Positions 57,375 through 64,000 of a DNA stretch of 64,000 bases are shown here, piece after piece. The DNA lies in contig NZ_KZ454944.1 of the NCBI RefSeq assembly GCF_002797415.1, positions 2,250,665-2,314,664 of the forward strand, read 5' to 3'. The position numbers were made by a program, and so were the translations under genes. This stretch comes from Bacillus alkalisoli (lineage in GTDB: Bacteria; Bacillota; Bacilli; Bacillales; Bacillaceae_I). A model generated the notes under the pieces. The model was not told the origin of the DNA, made no database searches, and saw only the letters and a list, made by a program, of their open reading frames with translations. How positions within the stretch are numbered: the stretch's first letter is position 1; every line of letters starts with the position of its first letter.

Positions 57375-58619
57375 CTACATATTAAGTTCTTTTAATAGAT
57401 AATAACATCCATACTTTACAGTTCTTTGTCTAATAGTATCTCTAGTACCTGCTAGTTTCACGTGATGTACAACCGTTTTGCCACTCGGCAATGCAATACC
57501 GATGTAAACTGTACCGATAGGTTTTCCGTCCATCGTACCAGGTCCAGCAACACCTGTAAAGCTAATACCAATACTAGTGTTTAACAGCTCTTTCACACCT
57601 TCTGCCATCTCTTTTGCACACTCTTCACTTACAGCACCACAATTTTGTAATGTTTCCGAAGAAACATGTAAAACATTTTGTTTCACTTCATTTGTGTAAC
57701 TAACGATACAACCTTCGAGTACAGAAGATGCTCCAGTAAAACTAGTCATTTTTTCGCTAAATAACCCTCCTGTTAAGCTTTCCGCACTGCTGATTGTGTA
57801 TTGTGATTTTTCAATTCTGTTAAATAACACAGAAAAAATTGTATCTTCATCATAACCGTAGAAAAAATCTCCTACAATTGATTGGATTTTCTTTTCTGTA
57901 TCATCCAATAGTTTTGAAGCTTCTGTTTCCGAATGGTGTTTTGCTGTAAGGCGAAGAGTTACTTCGTGATCACCAGCAAGCGGAGCTATCGTTGGGTTTG
58001 TTTGAGAATCAATAATCTCTTCTATCTCTGTTTCTAGTTGCGATTCCCCGATACCAAAGAAGCGAAGTACTCTAGAAAAAATTCGCTCCTTTACTCCTTG
58101 TACAGATGTAATATATTCACGACCATAGTTAAGAAACATAGGAATTAATTCTTTTGGAGGACCAGGTAATAACATATACGTATAACCATTTTCCGAAAGA
58201 GCCATTCCAGGTGCCATTCCTGTATCATTTTTCAAGACCGTACAACCTTCTAATACAAGGGCTTGTTTCTTGTTGTTCTCCGTCATTAATCGATTTGTTT
58301 TAACAAAATAATCTTCAATTGAAAGAAGTGCTTCTTCATCCATCACCAATTTTTTATTGAAAGAATTTGCAATTGTTTCTTTAGTTAAGTCATCCTTTGT
58401 AGGGCCAAGTCCACCTGAAAAAATAATAAAATTAGAGCGGGTTTTGGCATGGTCGATTGCTTTCGTCAATCTTTCCGAGTTATCTCCCACTACTGTATGG
58501 AAATAAACATCTACACCAAGTTCTGCAAGCTGTTCAGACAGAAACTGTGCATTCGTATTACATATTTGCCCTAACAAAAGTTCTGAACCAACAGCAATTA
58601 TTTCTGCCTTCAATTTCAT
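57375..58619 (-). CDS. cinA: competence/damage-inducible protein CinA
   Basis: The 414-aa CinA has an N-terminal molybdopterin-binding-like (COG1058) domain, [20 protein letters not shown] with [14 protein letters not shown], and a C-terminal CinA domain with [15 protein letters not shown] and [16 protein letters not shown]. Related enzymes hydrolyse ADP-ribose and deamidate NMN in pyridine nucleotide recycling. It lies between pgsA and recA as in many Firmicutes. Confidence 0.95.
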   Translation of the reverse strand: MKLKAEIIAVGSELLLGQICNTNAQFLSEQLAELGVDVYFHTVVGDNSERLTKAIDHAKTRSNFIIFSGGLGPTKDDLTKETIANSFNKKLVMDEEALLSIEDYFVKTNRLMTENNKKQALVLEGCTVLKNDTGMAPGMALSENGYTYMLLPGPPKELIPMFLNYGREYITSVQGVKERIFSRVLRFFGIGESQLETEIEEIIDSQTNPTIAPLAGDHEVTLRLTAKHHSETEASKLLDDTEKKIQSIVGDFFYGYDEDTIFSVLFNRIEKSQYTISSAESLTGGLFSEKMTSFTGASSVLEGCIVSYTNEVKQNVLHVSSETLQNCGAVSEECAKEMAEGVKELLNTSIGISFTGVAGPGTMDGKPIGTVYIGIALPSGKTVVHHVKLAGTRDTIRQRTVKYGCYYLLKELNM

Positions 58620-58672
58620 GTAAAAAAGCTCCTTTTACATTGCATTTCATTTCTAGTAAATTCGTAAAAAGC

Positions 58673-59251
58673 TTACTTAGAATTTATAAAAGCTTGACGG
58701 TTTTTGTAAAAGTAATCCCAGCCGGAAATTACAGTAAATATCATTGCTACCCATAACGCAATTATATCAAATGGTATTCCGATTAAACCAAAAGGAACAT
58801 TATGTAATAGTAGTGCAGAAACAGCAATAATTTGAGCCCATGTTTTAATTTTCCCTAACATGTTTGCTGCCACTACTTCCCCTTCACCAGCTAATACTAG
58901 GCGAAGCCCTGTAACCGCAAACTCACGGCTAATAATAATGATTACAATCCATGCAGGTGCCAAACCAAGCTCAACAAGAGCAATTAAAGCAGCTGAAACT
59001 AATAACTTATCAGCAAGTGGGTCTAAAAATTTCCCTAAATTAGTTACTAGGTTTAATTTCCTAGCATAATAGCCATCCACCCAATCTGTTACGGAAGCAA
59101 TAATAAATACTAATGCTCCAATAAGATGTGCGTACGGTAAAGAAAGGTCATTAATAATAAGCGAACCCCAATTTAAGTCTGTAAGCATTAAAAATAAGAA
59201 CAGTGGGATTAACAATATTCTTGATACGGTAATTTTATTAGGTAAATTCAC
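58673..59251 (-). CDS. pgsA: CDP-diacylglycerol-glycerol-3-phosphate 3-phosphatidyltransferase
   Basis: The 192-aa membrane enzyme makes phosphatidylglycerol phosphate. The CDP-alcohol phosphatidyltransferase motif is DWVDGYYARKLNLVTNLGKF continuing LDPLADKLL (DG-x2-AR-x8-G-x3-D-x3-D). Several membrane helices. GTG at 59251 follows AGGAGG with 7-nt spacing and gives the normal length; an upstream ATG reading is rejected. Confidence 0.96.
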   Translation of the reverse strand: MNLPNKITVSRILLIPLFLFLMLTDLNWGSLIINDLSLPYAHLIGALVFIIASVTDWVDGYYARKLNLVTNLGKFLDPLADKLLVSAALIALVELGLAPAWIVIIIISREFAVTGLRLVLAGEGEVVAANMLGKIKTWAQIIAVSALLLHNVPFGLIGIPFDIIALWVAMIFTVISGWDYFYKNRQAFINSK

Positions 59252-59334
59252 TTTTTTTCCTCCTATAACTGGTTGCGCCATTAAACTATACAAAATTTAA
59301 CTAACTTTGTCCATTTTCAGCCGAGTCAATTACA

Positions 59335-59540
59335 TGAATCAATTTCAAAATTACTGTTCGTTTAGTGAAAAACGAATGTTAAGTTTATTATAATTAAATA
59401 ACTTTCGATATAAAACGTTAATTATATGAAAGAATAGGTTTAATATTAATTTTTCGTTTAGTAATTGTACATTATGAAACTCACTCACATAATAAAATAA
59501 TCTTTTTTTAATGAAACGACCGTAATTATGAAGTTAATTC
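59335..59540. repeat. family-2 AT-rich palindromic repeat, copy C
   Basis: Left end TGAATCAATTTCAAAATTAC then GTTCGTTTAGTGAAAAACGAA; right end ACGACCGTAATTATGAAGTT, its rough complement. A central segment (TTTCGTTTAGTAATTGTACA, TTATGAAACTCACTCAC) resembles copy B's right end. It fills the 337-nt gap between pgsA and rodZ with the rodZ terminator. Confidence 0.6.
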
Positions 59541-59561
59541 AACCTTAAATTAATAAGAGAA

Positions 59562-59590
59562 AAAGCCATCAAAATACTTTTGATGACTTT
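59562..59590 (-). terminator. rodZ terminator
   Basis: AAAGCCATCAAAA pairs with TTTTGATGACTTT (13 bp with one mismatch), touching the rodZ stop; T-rich on the minus strand. Confidence 0.8.
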
Positions 59591-60455
59591 ATTCTTCAGA
59601 AGCTGGAGTGAATATAATCGTGATACCTTGTCTAACAGAAGCTTGCGGATCAAGTGGGTATTCAAACGTTTCACCGTTAATCACTAGGATAGTATCAATT
59701 GTATTACCGATGTTAAAGATCACTTCTCTTTCGTTGGAGAAATCAAAGGTTTCGGTTTCACCATTCGGTAGCGTATCGAAGAAAAACTTCTGACCGGCAT
59801 TGTTCTCTACTCCAATCCAAGGTCCACCAGTAGAAGACATTTCTACCGTAAATACATCCGTTCCAGTAAGTTCAAACGTTGCATTAGTACCTGATTGACT
59901 TATTAGTTGTAACGTCCCTGTAGAAGGCTCTGGCTCTTCCTCTATCGGTTCTTCTTCCACCGGCTCTTCTGGTTCATTTGTTTCTTCATCTACGATTGCT
60001 GGTGCCTCATAATCTAAAGGCGCTTCATTATTATTTTGTTGAGTATTCGGGTTTTCCCCTGTTTTACTCAAAAATAGTAGCCAAATTAGTACAAAAAGTG
60101 CAATGATGACAAGCACACCTAAAACTTTCGGAAGTAGCTGAATAATTTTAGAATCTTCGCTCGGGACTTGCCTTCTAGTTTTTACTCTAGATAGTTGATC
60201 AGGTAATTCACTTTTTGAGTTTGTTGGAATATCTGATTTGTGTTCTTCAAATAAAATGTCTGGATCTAGTCCAACTGCTTCTGCATATTGTTTTATAAAA
60301 GCACGTGCGTAAAAAGCACCAGGCATTTTGGAATAATCGCCTTCTTCAATCCCGATTAAATATCGCTTTTGTATTTTAGTAATACTTTGTAAATCTTCTA
60401 AAGACAAGCTTTTCGCTTCTCTAGCCACTTTCAGTTTATTTCCTAATTCAGTCAA
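59589..60455 (-). CDS. rodZ: cell-shape protein RodZ (YmfM)
   Basis: The 288-aa RodZ connects MreB to the elongation machinery. N-terminal Xre-type HTH (LGNKLKVAREAKSLSLEDLQ...), a basic juxtamembrane region, one membrane helix (VLGVLVIIALFVLIWLLFL near 110-130), an acidic Glu/Pro-rich linker with EEPVEEEPIEEEPEP, and a C-terminal DUF4115 beta domain outside the cell. It lies between ymfK and pgsA as in B. subtilis. Confidence 0.93.
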   Translation of the reverse strand: MTELGNKLKVAREAKSLSLEDLQSITKIQKRYLIGIEEGDYSKMPGAFYARAFIKQYAEAVGLDPDILFEEHKSDIPTNSKSELPDQLSRVKTRRQVPSEDSKIIQLLPKVLGVLVIIALFVLIWLLFLSKTGENPNTQQNNNEAPLDYEAPAIVDEETNEPEEPVEEEPIEEEPEPSTGTLQLISQSGTNATFELTGTDVFTVEMSSTGGPWIGVENNAGQKFFFDTLPNGETETFDFSNEREVIFNIGNTIDTILVINGETFEYPLDPQASVRQGITIIFTPASEE

Positions 60456-60529
60456 AATAAAACACCTTCCATTTAATTAGGCTCTCTATCATATTTTAAA
60501 TTTAAGTTCGTTTAGTAAAACGGACTCAG

Positions 60530-61321
60530 TTAAAAGTCAAATCCCCCGAATGGGTTCTCATCAAACATTTTGTTTTCTTGTGGAGGTTCAAATGTAATTT
60601 CTTCGTCCGGATTGTTTCTGATTTCTATTATGTAGTCGAAGTCTTCTAAGTTGTATTCTGTGTTTTGAACAAAAATATCTGGGTGTTCCACTACTTTCAC
60701 AGCAGGTAGTCTCATAATTTCTCTCACTAACTGCCAATGTTTTTCGTTCGCTCGTTTTGTGGAAACAATTCCATCAATAATAAATAGATTATTTACATCA
60801 TATTCATCTTGAATGAGTTGACTTCTAATGGTTTGCTTTAATAATGTACTCGAGACAAATAACCAGCGTTTATTTGCGCAAACACTAGAAGCGACAATGG
60901 ATTCCGTCTTCCCTACTCGTGGCATGCCTCTGACTCCAATTAATTTATGACCATCTTGTTTAAATAATTCTGCCAAAAAGTCAACTAGTAAACCTAATTC
61001 ATCTCTTACAAATCGGAATGTTTTTTTATCGTCAGCATCTCTTTGAATATAACGCCCGTGCCGAACCGCTAAACGATCTCTTAACTTCGGTTCCCTTAAT
61101 TTCTTTACTGTTATATTATCCATTGTATTTAAAATAGATTCAAGCCTTGCTATCTGCTCATTTGTTTCGCTTAATAGTAACATTCCACGTCTCATGTCAT
61201 CAACACCATTTATAGTTACAATGTTGATAGATAACATACCGAGTAGAGAAGCTATATCACCAAGTAGTCCAGGTCTGTTTATATGGATTTCATATTCTAA
61301 GTACCATTCTTTTTTCTCCAT
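60530..61321 (-). CDS. ymfK: YmfK family protein (DUF3388)
   Basis: The 263-aa protein has an N-terminal ACT-like region (LEYEIHINRPGLLGDIASLL) followed by a region with a P-loop-like GVRGMPRVGKTESIVASS near residue 140. This suggests nucleotide binding, but function is unknown. ATG at 61321 follows GGAGAGGA with good spacing; ten codons upstream another ATG has none. It lies between ymfJ and rodZ as in B. subtilis. The C-terminus is acidic (ENPFGGFDF). A remnant resembling a family-2 repeat end lies at about 60506-60535. Confidence 0.88.
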   Translation of the reverse strand: MEKKEWYLEYEIHINRPGLLGDIASLLGMLSINIVTINGVDDMRRGMLLLSETNEQIARLESILNTMDNITVKKLREPKLRDRLAVRHGRYIQRDADDKKTFRFVRDELGLLVDFLAELFKQDGHKLIGVRGMPRVGKTESIVASSVCANKRWLFVSSTLLKQTIRSQLIQDEYDVNNLFIIDGIVSTKRANEKHWQLVREIMRLPAVKVVEHPDIFVQNTEYNLEDFDYIIEIRNNPDEEITFEPPQENKMFDENPFGGFDF

Positions 61322-61437
61322 ACTTCCTCTCCAATCTATATTTTCCGACATCTTTAATTTTATAATAGCTAAATTGATAGGAATAAGAAAGTGATATTAT
61401 AAATTAATTAAAAAAATTAAACATAAAGAACAAAAAA

Positions 61438-61460
61438 AAGAGAGGTTATTATCCTCTCTT
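61438..61460 (-). terminator. ymfJ terminator
   Basis: AAGAGAGG pairs with CCTCTCTT, followed by TTTTTTTG on the minus strand; overlaps the ymfJ stop. Confidence 0.8.
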
Positions 61461-61716
61461 AGTACGTACCGTCGTTCCTAACTAATTTTACCATCATATT
61501 TGCAATCGCATGTTGTTCTTCTGGAGAAGCTACTTTCCAAAGATCCGCTAATACTTTTTCTTGCTCATTTTTTGCTTCTACTTCTTTTGCTAAGTAGTCA
61601 CCGATTTCGTAAGCAAGTTGACTAATTGTATTTTGGTCCACACCTTCATGTTGAGCATGATCAAGGCGATCACCTAAAAAGTTTTTCCACTGTTCCCAGT
61701 TTTCTAATACAGACAT
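61459..61716 (-). CDS. ymfJ: DUF3243 family protein YmfJ
   Basis: The 85-aa helical protein begins MSVLENWEQWKNFLGDRLDH, typical of YmfJ/DUF3243, with no known function. ATG at 61716 follows GGAGG; an upstream ATG six codons earlier overlaps that site. Soluble and acidic, it is located in the conserved ymfF-H-I-J-K-M cluster. Confidence 0.9.
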   Translation of the reverse strand: MSVLENWEQWKNFLGDRLDHAQHEGVDQNTISQLAYEIGDYLAKEVEAKNEQEKVLADLWKVASPEEQHAIANMMVKLVRNDGTY

Positions 61717-61779
61717 CTTTGTTCCTCCTTCCAAAATAACTTCAAGAATAGTATGTATTCACATGGAAGGATTTATGCA

Positions 61780-62496
61780 TTAAAACCATCCGCCATTTAC
61801 ATTCATTATTTCTCCAGTAATGTAACTAGCTCTATCTGACAATAAGAAGCTCACAGCATCAGCAATTTCCTTCGATTGGGCTAATCTTCCTAACGGAATG
61901 TCTTCAGCTAACTGTAATAGTTCTTCTTGGGTAAAATGTTCAACCATTTTTGTATGAACTGCTCCAGGAGCAACGGCATTAACACGTATACCACTTAATG
62001 CCACTTCTTTTGCTAATGCTTTAACAAATGCAATTTGTCCACCTTTTGTCATAGAATATAGCACTTCACATGAAGCACCAACTTGCCCCCATACAGAAGA
62101 GACTACAACTATATTCCCTGATTTTTTTTGTATCATAGAGGGTAGTAACGTTTGTATGGTTTCGTATAATGATGTTATGTTAAGCTGAATCATTTTGTCC
62201 CTATCGGCCTTACTAATATCAGTAATGAGTCCATAAAAAGTTGTTCCTGCGTTGTAAACAATCGTATCAATAGGTGTGTTAATCTGTGCTTTTAACTTTT
62301 CGACACCGTCATAGGATGAGAGGTCAGCTTGTACTGGACGCACTTTTTCTTGTCCATATTGGTTTACCATTTGATTAACTGTTTTTTCGTCATTGTTGTA
62401 ATGCAAGTAGGTGAAATATCCATCATGGATGAGTTGTTCGGAAATTGCTTTTCCAATCCCACCACTAGCACCTATTATTAACGCTCTATTTTTCAC
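61780..62496 (-). CDS. ymfI: short-chain dehydrogenase/reductase YmfI
   Basis: The 238-aa SDR has nucleotide-binding GASGGIGKA (about 8-16), NAG motif YNAGTTFYG, catalytic Ser (VVSSVWGQ) and Y-x3-K (YSMTKGG). In B. subtilis YmfI is reported to finish the 5-aminopentanol modification of elongation factor P. The probable GTG start at 62496 follows GGGAAGTGG; the longer reading overlaps a terminator hairpin at 62524. Confidence 0.9.
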   Translation of the reverse strand: MKNRALIIGASGGIGKAISEQLIHDGYFTYLHYNNDEKTVNQMVNQYGQEKVRPVQADLSSYDGVEKLKAQINTPIDTIVYNAGTTFYGLITDISKADRDKMIQLNITSLYETIQTLLPSMIQKKSGNIVVVSSVWGQVGASCEVLYSMTKGGQIAFVKALAKEVALSGIRVNAVAPGAVHTKMVEHFTQEELLQLAEDIPLGRLAQSKEIADAVSFLLSDRASYITGEIMNVNGGWF

Positions 62497-62523
62497 TTTT
62501 TTCCACTTCCCTTTACCTAAAAG

Positions 62524-62549
62524 AAGCACTCGAAAGAATACGAGTGCTT
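62524..62549 (-). terminator. ymfH terminator
   Basis: AAGCACTCG pairs with CGAGTGCTT around an 8-nt loop, 9 nt after the ymfH stop. Confidence 0.7.
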
Positions 62550-62557
62550 TCCATCTG

Positions 62558-63841
62558 TTATTTTGGCACAACTTGACAAACCGTTAAAGCTTCTTCTTTA
62601 AAGAACTCGCTCGCAGCTACCTCAATATCACTTAAAGAAATTTGTTCTAATTGCGGAATTACTTCAAATAGTTCCATTTCATTAAATGCGTAGCGAGTGA
62701 ATTGATTTGCAATAAACTCTGGAGAATTTAATGCCCTTAAAAATGAACCAATCTTTTTCTTTTTCGTTCTTTCAAGGTCTTCTTCTGTCAAAGTTTTAGA
62801 ATCAAAATTCAGTAAAATGTTTTCCAGCTTTTCTTGTAGCCGATCAGGGTTTGATGTATCTCCACCAAGCATTGCAAACCCAAAACCATTCTCACCTGTA
62901 TAATCATAAGAGAACGTTTCATCAATTAAACCTTCATCATATAATTCCTCATGATGAATGGAGCTTTTTCCGAACAAAAAGTCTAGGATGACATTAATCG
63001 TTAGTTCGTGTTTTAATAACTCAACGCCTTGTTTATCGACATTCGTTTCTTTTACACCTACTAAACATTTAGAAGTATGAACATTCATTTTAAGCACTCT
63101 TTTCTTTTCGGCAACAGACTTTGGCTCATCACCGTATTCTCTCTTTATTTCTTGAGGAGTTTTGAACGTTTTCTTCGCTTGATTACCTTTCACAAACTTC
63201 ATCATTTTTTCTGGATCCATTGGACCAACGATAAACAATAACATATTACTTGGATGATAGAACGTTTCATAACAAGTGTAAAGTAGTTCAGCTGTTACTT
63301 TTGCTATAGATTCTTTCGTACCTGCAATATCAATTTTCACTGGGTGTTCGTGGAACATATTTTCAATTAGACCAAAATATGCTCTCCAATCAGGATTATC
63401 ATCATACATCGTAATTTCTTGGCCAATAATTCCTTTTTCTTTTTCTACCGTTTTTTCTGTGAAATATGGCTCTTGAACAAAGTTTAATAATGTTTCTAAA
63501 TTTCCATCCACATTAGAAGTACTAGAAAACAAATAAGCAGTTCTAGTAAACGAAGTAAAAGCATTTGCGGATGCACCTTGTTTACTAAAGTCTTGGAATA
63601 CATCACCGTGTTCTTTTTCAAATAACTTATGTTCTAAAAAGTGTGCAATCCCATCAGGTACAGTCAAAAACTCATCTTTACCGAGTGGTACAAATTTATT
63701 ATCAATGGAGCCGTACTTCGTTGTAAATGTTGCATACGTCTTATGGAATCCCTCTTTTGGTAATAAGTAGACGTGAAGGCCATTATCTAATTTCTCGAAA
63801 TATAGCGACTCTGCTAGTTGGCTAAACTGAAGTTTTTCCAT
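62558..63841 (-). CDS. ymfH: M16 family peptidase-like protein YmfH
   Basis: The 427-aa insulinase-type (M16) protein retains the inverted zinc motif HFLEH (AHFLEHKLFEKE near 67-78) with a downstream Glu region, so it may be catalytically active. The two tandem M16 halves are typical. It pairs with YmfF, also M16-like, encoded upstream and overlapping in ribosome-binding site; the two probably form a heterodimer. Confidence 0.93.
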   Translation of the reverse strand: MEKLQFSQLAESLYFEKLDNGLHVYLLPKEGFHKTYATFTTKYGSIDNKFVPLGKDEFLTVPDGIAHFLEHKLFEKEHGDVFQDFSKQGASANAFTSFTRTAYLFSSTSNVDGNLETLLNFVQEPYFTEKTVEKEKGIIGQEITMYDDNPDWRAYFGLIENMFHEHPVKIDIAGTKESIAKVTAELLYTCYETFYHPSNMLLFIVGPMDPEKMMKFVKGNQAKKTFKTPQEIKREYGDEPKSVAEKKRVLKMNVHTSKCLVGVKETNVDKQGVELLKHELTINVILDFLFGKSSIHHEELYDEGLIDETFSYDYTGENGFGFAMLGGDTSNPDRLQEKLENILLNFDSKTLTEEDLERTKKKKIGSFLRALNSPEFIANQFTRYAFNEMELFEVIPQLEQISLSDIEVAASEFFKEEALTVCQVVPK

Positions 63842-63843
63842 TT

Positions 63844-64000
63844 TTACGCCTCCTTCCCAGTTAAGAAGTAGATGGTATCTAATTGAAACTTTTTACACGC
63901 TTCCACTATTTCTTCTTTAGTTACTTTTTCAATACCATGTATTACTTCTTCTAATTCTTTATGTTCTGTTTTGCTATCATTATTAAATAAGACTTCAACA
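63844..64000 (-). CDS. ymfF: M16-like protein YmfF, C-terminal part (cut by window edge)
   Basis: The frame open from the window edge ends at TAA 63844-63846, 2 nt before ymfH. The last 51 residues include TEHKELEEVIHGIEKVTKEE and end IYFLTGKEA, typical of the last helix and strand of an M16 half. The position upstream of ymfH identifies it as ymfF. The GGGAAGGAGG inside its end is the ymfH ribosome-binding site. Confidence 0.75.
   Translation of the reverse strand, partial: VEVLFNNDSKTEHKELEEVIHGIEKVTKEEIVEACKKFQLDTIYFLTGKEA

Overview
The window is chromosomal DNA of a low-GC, endospore-forming Gram-positive bacterium of the Bacillaceae. The evidence is the dense run of sporulation genes (tlp, sspN, sspO, sspP, a Spo0E-like gene, sirA, spoVK, cotE, spoVS, a gerP-like gene), AGGAGG-type ribosome-binding sites with frequent GTG and TTG starts, and gene order very close to the Bacillus subtilis yne, ynb-hflX-spoVK-hfq-miaA and mutS-cotE-ymcA-ymcB-ymd-ymf regions as I remember them. 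The species cannot be named from the sequence alone.

Layout. 1-8 kb: nudix hydrolase, yneR/yneQ/yneP, spore proteins tlp and sspN, an FbpB-like small protein, a ResA-like thioredoxin with a membrane partner, aconitase and sspO. 8-15.5 kb: a complete selenocysteine (Sec) locus placed between sspP and yneK, where B. subtilis has only cotM. It holds selA, a SelW-like (Rdx) selenoprotein, selD (itself a selenoprotein), selB, a gerP-like gene, an unknown membrane protein, tRNA-Sec (selC) and a DnaC/IstB-type ATPase. 15.7-18.3 kb: yneK, ccdC, yneI, ccdA (cytochrome c maturation) and a Spo0E-like gene. 18.6-22.2 kb: a heterodimeric ABC exporter. 22.4-27 kb: yneF, sirA, tkt, ynzC, yneB and lexA, with no yneA. 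27-34.4 kb: a small conserved protein, a lipoprotein, glnA-glnR, ynbB, hflX and a TRIC channel. 34.5-37.8 kb: C30 carotenoid tailoring genes crtO, crtQ and crtP. 37.9-45.2 kb: spoVK, hfq, miaA, mutL, mutS. 45.2-64 kb: cotE, ricA, miaB, korBA, a dipeptidase, spoVS, ymdB, rny, recA, cinA, pgsA, rodZ, ymfK, ymfJ, ymfI, ymfH and the end of ymfF.

The most notable content is the Sec system. Two genes contain an in-frame TGA followed at the right distance by a hairpin that fits the bacterial SECIS model, and both hairpins have the same apical loop (AGUUU). SelA, SelD, SelB and tRNA-Sec(UCA) are all within about 6 kb, so the locus can plausibly make Sec and insert it into its own SelD and into a CxxU redox protein. 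Standard gene calling misses the CxxU gene entirely and shortens selD.

Intergenic DNA carries nine copies of a palindromic, transposon-like repeat (family 1), two of them flanked by perfect 9-bp direct repeats, and three copies of an AT-rich palindromic repeat (family 2). A 19-22-nt degenerate tandem repeat array lies upstream of the FbpB-like gene. Regulatory sites visible in the sequence include SOS boxes at lexA/yneB and recA, a GlnR operator at glnR, a Spo0A box at sirA, and many intrinsic terminators.
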